Of a stretch of 15,698 nt of DNA, positions 5,668 to 12,804 are shown piece after piece (the first letter of the stretch is position 1; the number at the start of each line of letters is the position of its first letter). The notes beneath the pieces are model-generated. The model saw nothing but the letters and a program-made list of their open reading frames with translations. It was not told where the DNA came from and searched no databases. The DNA is taken from NCBI GenBank assembly GCA_964580585.1, contig CAZOKZ010000089.1, forward strand, positions 1 through 15,698, given 5' to 3'. This DNA comes from CAZOKZ01 sp964580585 (GTDB lineage: Bacteria > Sumerlaeota > Sumerlaeia > SLMS01 > JAHLLQ01). The position numbers were made by a program, and so were the translations under genes.

Positions 5668-6557
5668 TGGCAACAGCTGCGACTCCGTCCCTCGACTCAT
5701 TATTCGACTCGCCATCGACGGGGACGGAGCAACACGCCATGGATCGTCTGCAATTAACATTCGACGCACCGGACGGCCGCACACGGCTTGCCCAACGTAA
5801 AATCACGGGGAAACTCATCCGTGTGGGCCGCATGCACCGAGGGACGGAGAATTCCCTGCACGCGCGCATTCAACACATTGGCCCTGGCTTGCTGCCCGGT
5901 GACGATTTAAGTCTCGAAGTCGATCTTGGCGAAAATACACGCGTTTATCTTTCCGGCCAAGGCGCCACGCGGCTGCATCCCTGTCATCGGGAGGGACGGA
6001 GCATCACATCCGCTATCACGGCGCGCCTTTCACCGGATGCAAATCTCGTTGCTTTGTGGGACCCAATAATTCCTTTTGCGAATACCGATTCTCATCAACA
6101 GACACGCCTCGATCTCGCCCCTGATTCAAATATTATCTGGATGGAAACCATCGCAGCGGGCCGCGTTGCCCATGGTGAGGAATTCGCCTTCCGTCGTCTG
6201 CGCATGCAACTCTCGATTCGCATCAATCGCCGCGAGATGCTTTGTGAAAATGCATGTATCACACCCGAACAATGCACCGCCGCCACCGGATGGGGACGGA
6301 GCAAGTTCCTCACGAGTCTTTATCTTGCAAGCCCTCAATTGCCAACGCTTCCCTGGAACGATTGGGATTCGAAAATCGCACGTGAATTAGCCGCCCACCC
6401 TGTTGATTGGGCAATCACACAACCAACGCCCGGCCTCGCTGTATTACGTGCTCTCGCCCCAACACGCGAAGCCAGCCAAGCCCCCGCACTTGCGCTGGCA
6501 AACCGTGTACACACCACGATTTGGGATACACCTCTGCCACCGGAACGGAAATATTAA
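5667..6557 (+). CDS. ureD: Urease accessory protein UreD
   Basis: UreD (UreH) is the scaffold that binds urease apoprotein and channels nickel from UreG via UreF. The protein is 296 residues. Family signatures are RLQLTFDAPDGRTRLAQRK (27-45), IGPGLLPGDDLSLEVDLGEN (71-90) and VYLSGQGATRLHP (93-105), followed by WMETIAAGRVAHGE (about 157-170). The ATG shares its A with the ureG stop (TAATG), which implies translational coupling. An alternative start is Met25 (5739): the first 24 residues are low-complexity and contain CTCCGTCCC (5683-5691) and GGGACGGAG (5721-5729), so this extension may derive from the iterated motif. Five copies of the motif lie in this one gene. It is the last urease gene; no terminator is visible after it. 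Confidence 0.95.
   Translation: MATAATPSLDSLFDSPSTGTEQHAMDRLQLTFDAPDGRTRLAQRKITGKLIRVGRMHRGTENSLHARIQHIGPGLLPGDDLSLEVDLGENTRVYLSGQGATRLHPCHREGRSITSAITARLSPDANLVALWDPIIPFANTDSHQQTRLDLAPDSNIIWMETIAAGRVAHGEEFAFRRLRMQLSIRINRREMLCENACITPEQCTAATGWGRSKFLTSLYLASPQLPTLPWNDWDSKIARELAAHPVDWAITQPTPGLAVLRALAPTREASQAPALALANRVHTTIWDTPLPPERKY
5683..5729 (+). promoter_or_regulatory. Possible mRNA hairpin at the start of ureD
   Basis: CTCCGTCCC (5683-5691) and GGGACGGAG (5721-5729) form a perfect 9-bp stem with a 29-base loop, starting 16 bases after the ureD ATG. Whether it forms or matters is inference. A similar perfect pairing is possible between 4834-4842 and 4953-4961, which would enclose the ureG ribosome-binding site, and between 4229-4237 and 4345-4353 at the start of ureF. 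Confidence 0.45.
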
Positions 6558-6625
6558 ACATCATTCACTCCATTCCAGGGCAGAATTCTTCTTGCCATAC
6601 CTCAGTACTTACTTTTGCTTATTAG

Positions 6626-6631
6626 TATAAT
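6626..6631 (+). promoter_or_regulatory. Possible -10 box upstream of the methyltransferase gene
   Basis: A perfect TATAAT in the AT-rich gap after ureD, 40-57 bases before the candidate starts of the next gene. No -35 match is found at 16-18 bases upstream, so confidence is low. Confidence 0.3.
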
Positions 6632-6682
6632 TGAGTTCTTCACCATCTTGGCTAACTTTATTCTATTTCATTGGAATCTATC

Positions 6683-7597
6683 GTGACAAAATCGGACAAA
6701 TTTGAGAATAAAAGTTATGCACGGCACGCCGCGCATTTTAATAATCATGCGCAAGGTGAATCAAAAGAAACACATGCAAAACAATGGCTTAGAAAAGATA
6801 CCGTTAATTACTGGAGACATGAAAGGCTCTACAAGTTATTAAATCCAATATTGGAATGCGAACCAAATTCGTATTGGCTAACCGTTGGCGATGGAAGGTA
6901 TGGAAATGATGCCAAATATATTTTAGAACACGGTAGCCGAGCGCTCGCGACTGATATTTCAGAAACATTGCTGAAAGAAGCAAAAGAATCTGGACACATC
7001 GAAGAATATAAATCTGAAAATGCCGAGTCACTTTCTTTTGAGGACGAATCGTTCGATTATGTTTTCTGCAAAGAGTCTTACCATCATTTTCCAAGACCAG
7101 CGTTAGCATTGTACGAAATGTTGCGTGTTGCTCGAAAGGCTGTAATTTTAATCGAACCTAATGATGGTTATTACAGTGAAAAATTCTCCGAGTTATTTTG
7201 CCGCCGTGCAAAACAAGGCCTACAAAAGCTACTTGGTCAAAATCCAACGCGCCACGTGTTCGAGGTTTCAGGGAATTACGTATATTGCCTTTCGCGCCGA
7301 GATATAGAAAAAGTAGCTTCGGGTTTAAATTATAGATATCTAGTGTTTAAAGGGATCAATGACATTTATCTTGATGGAGTTGAATACGAACTTTACCAGG
7401 ACAATGGGCCTATCAGAAAAAGGACGGAGAAAAAAATTCGCGGTGAAAATATTCGTGTTCGACTAGGAATAATGGACTATAATATACTTTGCGCAATGAT
7501 ATTTAAAACAATGCCATCGAAAAAACTTCGAACTCAGTTTGATGCAGAAAAATATACTACAATTGTTTTGCCCCAAAATCCTTACATTAAGGAATAA
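6683..7597 (+). CDS. Class I SAM-dependent methyltransferase
   Basis: About 304 residues of a Methyltransf_11-type protein; the substrate is unknown. Using numbering from the alternative TTG start at 6671, motif I is WLTVGDGRYGND (69-80), the acidic residue after strand 2 is in LATDIS (91-96), and AESLSFEDESFDYVFCKESYHHF (118-140) followed by LRVARKAVILIEP (151-163) covers motifs II-III. The GTG at 6683 has GGA seven bases upstream, while the TTG at 6671 has no ribosome-binding site, so GTG is preferred. The gene is clearly AT-richer than the urease genes. The glycosyltransferase starts 23 bases after its stop, suggesting a two-gene unit that modifies a common lipid or small molecule; that substrate link is inference. 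Confidence 0.85.
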   Translation: MTKSDKFENKSYARHAAHFNNHAQGESKETHAKQWLRKDTVNYWRHERLYKLLNPILECEPNSYWLTVGDGRYGNDAKYILEHGSRALATDISETLLKEAKESGHIEEYKSENAESLSFEDESFDYVFCKESYHHFPRPALALYEMLRVARKAVILIEPNDGYYSEKFSELFCRRAKQGLQKLLGQNPTRHVFEVSGNYVYCLSRRDIEKVASGLNYRYLVFKGINDIYLDGVEYELYQDNGPIRKRTEKKIRGENIRVRLGIMDYNILCAMIFKTMPSKKLRTQFDAEKYTTIVLPQNPYIKE

Positions 7598-7620
7598 TGT
7601 AGTAATCAGGGTACTCATCA

Positions 7621-8880
7621 GTGGTAGGTAGCCATAATATCATCATACAATGCGTTGGTAGCGCGGGCGACGTGCTTCCATTGTTATCGCTTGGTCGCGA
7701 ATTGTGTAAACACAACGCACAGATAACCGTCATTACCACCGGTGAATTTCGCGAACGCGTCGAATCCTGCGGTTTTCGCTTTGTCGAAGTCGGTACACGC
7801 AAAGACTACGAAACATTATTAGAAGACCCACGTTTATGGAACCCAAACAAGGCGCTGGATTTATTAATCGATGTTATCGCCAATACGCTCCAGCCATGTG
7901 TTGAAGCGATTAATCGTGAAATCGATCTTTGCGGCGAGGAACGTGTCGTTCTCATAGGCACCAGCCTTGCCTTTGCTGCTCGTGTCGTACGAGAACAACG
8001 ACTCATTCCGATGGCCACCGTTCATCTTGCACCTTCATGCATTCGATCCTACACAGACTCTTCTGTAATGCATCCCAAATTGGCTTGGTTCCCACGTGCA
8101 CCTTATATCATTAAGAAAGTTTTATATAACCTGGTCGATTGGTCCATAAACCAAAAATGTGCTGCTCTCTACAACCAACTTGCTCATTTAAATATTTCGT
8201 TACCACGAAACATATTTTATTCCTGGTGGAATTCGCCCGATTGCGTGCTTGCGCTTTGGCCCGAATGGTTTGCTCCCAGACAATTCGATTGGCCCGAGCA
8301 AACTATTCAAGGCGATTTCTATTTAAACGCAGATAATTTCGGTTCCCTGACACCATCTCACCTCGAATGGCTCGACGCTGGCGACGCACCTCTGGCATTT
8401 TTAGCTGGTTCCGCAAATAAACATGCGTCTGAATACTTTGCTGCGGCAGTCAAAACATGCCAATCATTGGGACGTAGAGGAATATTATTAACAAAATACA
8501 GCGAGCAACTTCCAGACAATTTACCCGACAATGTTCGTCACATTGATTGGGCCCCGCTGAATCAACTATTACCTCGTTGCGCCGCTATGATTCATCATGG
8601 AGGAATCGGTACTACCTCCGCGGGATTCGCTGCTGGTATTCCTCAAATTATTACCCCACTCGCTTACGATCAATTCGATAATGCCACGCGAATTAAACGC
8701 TTAGGTGTGGGAAACATTGTTTTAAATCCTACAGCATCCAACTTGAAACAATCATTCGAATCTATAATTACTTCAAATACCGTATATCAGCGTTGTCAAA
8801 CCATCCAAAACCAGATGTCGGACTTGTCGCATCACGATACTGTCTGCCAAACAATTCTTGATCTAAAGTGCAAAAACTAA
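7621..8880 (+). CDS. UGT-type glycosyltransferase (GT1, GT-B fold)
   Basis: The 419-residue protein resembles the macrolide/sterol glycosyltransferase family, which transfers a sugar from a nucleotide donor to a lipophilic acceptor. The N-terminal domain begins IIIQCVGSAGDVLPLLSLGREL (7-28), the usual start with glycine-rich loop. The C-terminal donor domain has MIHHGGIGTTSAGFAAGIPQ (323-342), with the donor-binding HHGG at 325-328, and PLAYDQFDNATRI (346-358), where Asp-Gln corresponds to the sugar-contacting pair. No signal peptide is seen, as expected for a cytoplasmic or peripheral enzyme. The start is GTG at 7621 with a weak AGGG ten bases upstream. It follows the methyltransferase and ends tail-to-tail with the next gene, overlapping it by 18 bases. 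The acceptor is unknown. Confidence 0.9.
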   Translation: MVGSHNIIIQCVGSAGDVLPLLSLGRELCKHNAQITVITTGEFRERVESCGFRFVEVGTRKDYETLLEDPRLWNPNKALDLLIDVIANTLQPCVEAINREIDLCGEERVVLIGTSLAFAARVVREQRLIPMATVHLAPSCIRSYTDSSVMHPKLAWFPRAPYIIKKVLYNLVDWSINQKCAALYNQLAHLNISLPRNIFYSWWNSPDCVLALWPEWFAPRQFDWPEQTIQGDFYLNADNFGSLTPSHLEWLDAGDAPLAFLAGSANKHASEYFAAAVKTCQSLGRRGILLTKYSEQLPDNLPDNVRHIDWAPLNQLLPRCAAMIHHGGIGTTSAGFAAGIPQIITPLAYDQFDNATRIKRLGVGNIVLNPTASNLKQSFESIITSNTVYQRCQTIQNQMSDLSHHDTVCQTILDLKCKN

Positions 8881-10836
8881 AACACCGCATTTCATCGCAA
8901 AATCGTCTAACAAATATTGTTGATCGACACTCAAATCATATTCAAATCGTCGCTCACGATTAGGGCAATACGCCATTGCATTATTTCCTCCTCCCATGCG
9001 ACTCCATTTCTCTATCGGTAATTTTGGATTATGATCAACTGCATCATCCGGTTGAACAAAAGGAATAATCGTGTGAGATGCACCTTGAACTACCCACCAG
9101 ACAATAGAGTCGGCTATTATCCGTTGGCTGATTTTTCCTTCCTTTAAATCCACAATCAATTCATCATAAATATCTTCAAGTCGATGGTATTGTTTATTCA
9201 GTTTTTGATCATCCACCCAGTTTAAGTTCCAATTATTAACATTGGAAAGATAAAGGCCATACGACATATCCTGTGTCCCCATACATTCATACTTCGGACG
9301 CCGACCTTTTCCAACCGAAACGAATCGTGAAATAAAGTGCCGCTTCAAAACACCTGCGGGACCCATTCGTTTATTTAAAGGCTCACCAATCAGATGGGGA
9401 TTTCCCGTATCGTGCGTATCGACTGTAAACGTAATGGAAAACGGCGTGGCTTGCTTGGAATTTAATTCAGCAATTTGATCGTAAAGGGTAAAACATTTCT
9501 CCATAAAATTTCGATTTGTATGTTGTTGCAACATATCGTCGCCTAACATCAAATCAAAACCCATCGCCGCATATTCATTCAACTCGTTTCCCATTCTTTC
9601 CGCCAATGCACCAATATCCTTTCGATTCGGCAACCGTGTTGCATCCACCCATTTGGAAAGGTCCAACGGCGATGGACGATCACTACTTGGGATTGCATCG
9701 TCTCCATCGACAACCGAATCAATAATATGGTCCATCGAATCATATCGCACAAAGTCGAACGAAAATTCATCACGCCAGTAATTAAATATATCGGAGATAT
9801 ACCGCACAATTTCCGTATCGACATCAGGGCGATTATCTTTTCGAGGAGATACATTCAACGGCAGAGGATCGTGTAAACGAAATGGCGTAACAACATTAAA
9901 AGCATACTGAGAACAATCGTTGCCTGCGCGATCCAAATATTTAAACACGGGATGATTACCTTTTGTATCATAATGCGAATACTCCGGTAAACCATCGCTG
10001 CACCACACTTGCGACGGAATCGTCCAATACCCTTTTTCTATTAATCTTCCAACGCACTTGCCAAATTCAGCGCGCTTTTTTGCACGCGTTTCCGGTGAAT
10101 CCGACTCGCAATCTTCAAATGTCGTCCAAGCATTATCACTTAATATTTTACCGGCAATTGCCTGAATTTCAGAGGCGATTTTATTTTGGTTATCATCGTT
10201 TAACATTTCAACTTGAGAAATATTGCCAAACAATCCATTTCGATCTTCCGCCAAATGCAACCAACGAAATCCGCGAGGAAACTCGACGGCAGGGACGGAG
10301 AATTGCGCCGTGTGCGGTTCGATATCGAATCCAATTCCCATGCCTAACAAATGCGCCGCATCGACAAATGCACGCACTTGATCCTCGGGAGAAATACCCA
10401 TATCGAAAAGCACCTGATGTACTTTTTCAGGAGCGATTGAACGCACACTTTGAACCGCATAAATGACACCAAAATCGTAGCGTGTAAATGGCCCAAGGTG
10501 AATTGCATTCACACGCAACGCCGGCAATAATTTCAATGCATGAATGAAATTACCGTATTCTTTTTCTAATCCTGTTGCACGAATATTAATAAAACAAAAA
10601 TCGCTTTCTGTCATCCAGGACGAATTCTTATGCCGTTTCCATCGTCGCGAATTCGGCTGCGTCATTTCCAACCTGCGAAAAAACTCTACAATGCACGCAT
10701 CAGAAACTCTCAACATCTCACTTGGGGTTCGGCGCACAGTGCCATACTGCTCGTATTCGTCTAGCAGGTATTTAGCCTGGTTCAAATCCTCGTTTTGCAC
10801 CGGCAAAAGTTCACTGATGGTTTGAAAACGACTCAT
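8863..10836 (-). CDS. GH13-like (alpha-amylase superfamily) protein with atypical motifs
   Basis: The 657-residue protein resembles a GH13 TIM-barrel. ALRVNAIHLGPFTRYDFGVIYAVQ (106-129) matches the strand-2/3 region, DAAHLLGMGIGFDIEPHT (159-176) region I, FDFVRYDSMDHI (360-371) region II with nucleophile candidate D366 after R364, and FTVDTHDT (470-477) region IV with H475-D476. Region III is unclear: the best candidate LMLGDDML (429-436) has Asp where GH13 enzymes have the acid/base Glu, and region I is one residue shorter than D-x(4)-H. Activity may be lost or altered. No signal peptide is visible, so it is probably cytoplasmic. ATG at 10834-10836 has GAGG nine bases upstream. It lies 27 bases after the OppA-like gene, in one operon. 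One CTCCGTCCC copy (10292-10300) encodes FSVPA. Confidence 0.65.
   Translation of the reverse strand: MSRFQTISELLPVQNEDLNQAKYLLDEYEQYGTVRRTPSEMLRVSDACIVEFFRRLEMTQPNSRRWKRHKNSSWMTESDFCFINIRATGLEKEYGNFIHALKLLPALRVNAIHLGPFTRYDFGVIYAVQSVRSIAPEKVHQVLFDMGISPEDQVRAFVDAAHLLGMGIGFDIEPHTAQFSVPAVEFPRGFRWLHLAEDRNGLFGNISQVEMLNDDNQNKIASEIQAIAGKILSDNAWTTFEDCESDSPETRAKKRAEFGKCVGRLIEKGYWTIPSQVWCSDGLPEYSHYDTKGNHPVFKYLDRAGNDCSQYAFNVVTPFRLHDPLPLNVSPRKDNRPDVDTEIVRYISDIFNYWRDEFSFDFVRYDSMDHIIDSVVDGDDAIPSSDRPSPLDLSKWVDATRLPNRKDIGALAERMGNELNEYAAMGFDLMLGDDMLQQHTNRNFMEKCFTLYDQIAELNSKQATPFSITFTVDTHDTGNPHLIGEPLNKRMGPAGVLKRHFISRFVSVGKGRRPKYECMGTQDMSYGLYLSNVNNWNLNWVDDQKLNKQYHRLEDIYDELIVDLKEGKISQRIIADSIVWWVVQGASHTIIPFVQPDDAVDHNPKLPIEKWSRMGGGNNAMAYCPNRERRFEYDLSVDQQYLLDDFAMKCGVLVFAL
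10292..10300 (+). repeat. Isolated GGGACGGAG copy in the GH13-like gene
   Basis: The eleventh exact copy of the 9-mer, far from the urease cluster and within a gene on the opposite strand. It shows the motif is not confined to urease genes. Confidence 0.85.
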
Positions 10837-10863
10837 GCTTCTGTACCTCGTTTTTCTTTAAGG

Positions 10864-12528
10864 CTATTCGCCTTCGCGCCATGCTCTCGAAACATCCAAT
10901 CCAGCCAGCGGTGTACGATACGCCCCTTTGATATTCGACCGAATCAGGATGGGTGTGTTATACTCGAAAATTGGCGCGATGACACAGTCCTTTTCAATTA
11001 ACAATTGTTCTGCTTCAATAATATATTCCAGGCGTTTATCCGGATTCGTTTCGGCCCGAATCATACCTAACAATTCATCATAACGCTCGTTTGAATACCC
11101 CACCGCATTTTTTCCATGTCCCGTTTCAAAGATTTCCAGAAACGTCATTGGGTCCAGATAATCGCCAATCCAGGATGAACGCGATATCGTGAAATCGTGG
11201 TTATCCATCCGCTTCAGAAATTCCCCCCATTCCACATTATTCAGTTCAATTCGTACCCCCAGATTTTCCTTCCACATCGCTTGAAGTACTTGTGCAATGG
11301 ACTTATGCAAATCCCGTGTATTAAATAAATACTCCGCACGGGGAACGGAATTTTCATCACTATATCCTGCTTTCGCCAACAACTCTTTTGCTTTTTCTAA
11401 ATCTGCATCTGCTGGCACAAATGCTGGTGCATGCTCACGATAGTCTCGTCCATCCGGCATTGGAATTCCGTGAGGTATCAATCCCGCTGCGGGCAATTCA
11501 CCTCGACGTGCTACTTTATTAACAATCAACGTGCGATCAATAGTCAGGGACATTGCCCGTCGCAAATCGCGATTATCGAATGGTGGTTTTTGTGTATTGA
11601 ATCCGATATAATACGTTCCCAACATGGGCGATTTATGAAACTCGGGCGACTGCATTAACTCCGCCGCTTCTTGCGAGGGAATATCATTGGTAATATCTAA
11701 ATCTCCCGATTGATAGGCTGCCATTTGCGTCGCATTATCTTCGATAAATAACATTTCAACTTGATTGAATTTAACTTCCTCGCTCCCCCAGTATGTTTCC
11801 GACTTTTTCAAAATTGCGCGATCTTTCGGACGTATTTCCGACAATATAAAAGGTCCGTTTCCTACATACGTTTCCGGTTTTAATGACCAGTTGCTTCCTG
11901 CTTTTTCCACCGACGCACGGTGCAACGGATACCATGCTGTATGCGCCACCAAACTGTCGAAATAGGGAGCGGGGTCGTTTAAAGTATATTCCACAGTGTA
12001 ATCGTCTATCGCAAGAATGCCCAACAGATCCGCCCCTGCGGTCCCTTGCGATTCATAATATTCCAAACCGCCTTCTAAAAACGAATACACCATCATCGCC
12101 ATCGTTGCTTGTGTTGCTGGTGTCAATACACGCTCGATACCGAACACAAAATCATCAGCCGTTACGGCATCGCCATTACTCCACTTACCATTCGGACGAA
12201 GATGAAACGTCCATATTTTATAAGTGTCGTCGTGCTCCCAACTCTCCGCCGCGCCCGCTATTGGTCGCCCCTGAGCATCCATACGAACCAACGGTTCGAA
12301 TAAATGACTTAGCACCTGGTGGCTTGGAACGTCGGCACACAAACTTGGATCGTACGTCGCCGGATCGCTGGAAATATTAATACGAATCACCCCTTTTGGC
12401 GCAGCGGGTAACTGTTTGCCATCGGGCGCATCGCTAGTTGATTTCGTATTCGACTCGCTGCCACACCCCATGGCGAACAGCAGGATCATCACATTAATCG
12501 TCAGCAGATAAAAAGCTCGGCGCATCAT
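10864..12528 (-). CDS. OppA-like peptide ABC transporter substrate-binding lipoprotein
   Basis: An SBP_bac_5 family protein of 554 residues, which in the family binds oligopeptides (or in some members sugars or nickel) outside the membrane for an ABC importer. The N-terminus has RR, a hydrophobic stretch and LLFAMGC, a lipobox-like site with Cys22, followed by a Ser/Asp-rich linker. The mature part runs in register with E. coli OppA from memory: SDPATYDPSL, LFEPLV, AAESWEHDDTYKIWTFHLRP, KWSNGDAVTADDFVFG, LNDPAPYFDSLVAHTAWYPL, VGNGPFILSE, IGFNTQKPPFDNRDLRRAMS and LFNTRDLHKSIAQVLQAMWK. The ATG at 12528 has GAGGA six bases upstream and is preferred over the TTG at 12534. No permease or ATPase gene is nearby, so it must work with proteins encoded elsewhere. 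Confidence 0.92.
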   Translation of the reverse strand: MMRRAFYLLTINVMILLFAMGCGSESNTKSTSDAPDGKQLPAAPKGVIRINISSDPATYDPSLCADVPSHQVLSHLFEPLVRMDAQGRPIAGAAESWEHDDTYKIWTFHLRPNGKWSNGDAVTADDFVFGIERVLTPATQATMAMMVYSFLEGGLEYYESQGTAGADLLGILAIDDYTVEYTLNDPAPYFDSLVAHTAWYPLHRASVEKAGSNWSLKPETYVGNGPFILSEIRPKDRAILKKSETYWGSEEVKFNQVEMLFIEDNATQMAAYQSGDLDITNDIPSQEAAELMQSPEFHKSPMLGTYYIGFNTQKPPFDNRDLRRAMSLTIDRTLIVNKVARRGELPAAGLIPHGIPMPDGRDYREHAPAFVPADADLEKAKELLAKAGYSDENSVPRAEYLFNTRDLHKSIAQVLQAMWKENLGVRIELNNVEWGEFLKRMDNHDFTISRSSWIGDYLDPMTFLEIFETGHGKNAVGYSNERYDELLGMIRAETNPDKRLEYIIEAEQLLIEKDCVIAPIFEYNTPILIRSNIKGAYRTPLAGLDVSRAWREGE

Positions 12529-12547
12529 CGTCAATCCTCGGAGTGAT

Positions 12548-12570
12548 GAATTCTCTTTGTAAAAGAGTTC
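12548..12570 (-). promoter_or_regulatory. Imperfect hairpin in the leader of the OppA-like gene
   Basis: GAATTCTC...GAGTTC arms pair over nine of ten positions (one G-U and one mismatch) around a three-base loop, 20 bases before the start codon. A role is not established. Confidence 0.35.
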
Positions 12571-12626
12571 TGAAACAAGTCACCACAGGACGAAGTCAAA
12601 ATCGAAGCACCATCAAACAACTCGAT

Positions 12627-12654
12627 GTTATACGATTCGGGGCCTCGGACACAA
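12627..12654 (-). promoter_or_regulatory. Sigma-70-like promoter of the OppA-like/GH13-like operon
   Basis: On the minus strand TTGTGT (12649-12654) and TATAAC (12627-12632) are separated by 16 bases. Transcription would begin near 12620 and give a leader of about 90 bases. Confidence 0.5.
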
Positions 12655-12692
12655 TTGCGCAAGTACGAAGAGTCATTTCGATATTGCGCAAT
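12654..12692. promoter_or_regulatory. Paired palindromes TTGCGCAA next to the promoter
   Basis: The 8-base palindrome TTGCGCAA occurs at 12655-12662 and 12684-12691, 29 bases apart, directly upstream of the -35 box of the OppA-like operon. It is absent elsewhere in the window. Together they also form a 9-bp inverted repeat (ATTGCGCAA/TTGCGCAAT) whose loop contains CGAA/TTCG. Two operator half-sites for a dimeric regulator, perhaps LacI-like given the sugar-type enzyme, is my inference. Confidence 0.5.
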
Positions 12693-12718
12693 GCATTGGT
12701 TTGGAAATAAACCAACGC
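12693..12718. other. Hairpin sequence with 7-bp perfect stem
   Basis: TTGGTTT (12696-12702) pairs with AAACCAA (12709-12715) around GGAAAT, with an outer GC/GC extension. It lies between the palindromes and the terminator and may belong to a structured transcript. Confidence 0.4.
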
Positions 12719-12748
12719 AAAAACTCGCCTGTGCTGTTAAAAAGCTGA

Positions 12749-12780
12749 TTGGCGGCCATGAAGACCGCCAAGTTTTTTTT
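12749..12780. terminator. Rho-independent terminator, probably bidirectional
   Basis: TTGGCGG (12749-12755) pairs with CCGCCAA (12765-12771) around a nine-base loop. On the plus strand it is followed by G and eight T (12773-12780). On the minus strand it lies 33 bases after the RidA-family stop and is followed by TCAGC and five T. It fits as the RidA terminator, but the stronger T-tract is on the plus strand, where no gene precedes it. Confidence 0.7.
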
Positions 12781-12804
12781 CAACATTACTCTGTAATTTT
12801 GCAC

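Larger units (their letters stand above)
3864..6301. repeat. Cluster of 10 exact copies of the 9-mer GGGACGGAG
   Basis: Plus-orientation copies: 3864-3872, 4345-4353, 4834-4842, 5721-5729, 5841-5849, 5993-6001, 6293-6301. Reverse copies (CTCCGTCCC): 4229-4237, 4953-4961, 5683-5691. Near matches lie at 1633-1639, 3132-3139, 3496-3503 and 7422-7429. The surrounding consensus is about CGAGGGACGGAGCA. The copies encode GTE, GRS, PSP/PSL or SVP depending on frame, so protein sequence does not explain them. An unrelated 9-mer is expected about 0.1 times on both strands in the whole window. Confidence 0.9.

Noticed and set aside
10864..12528. Nickel-binding NikA-type protein serving the urease
   Set aside because: The sequence runs along OppA, it is on the opposite strand and separated by other genes; nothing shows nickel binding.
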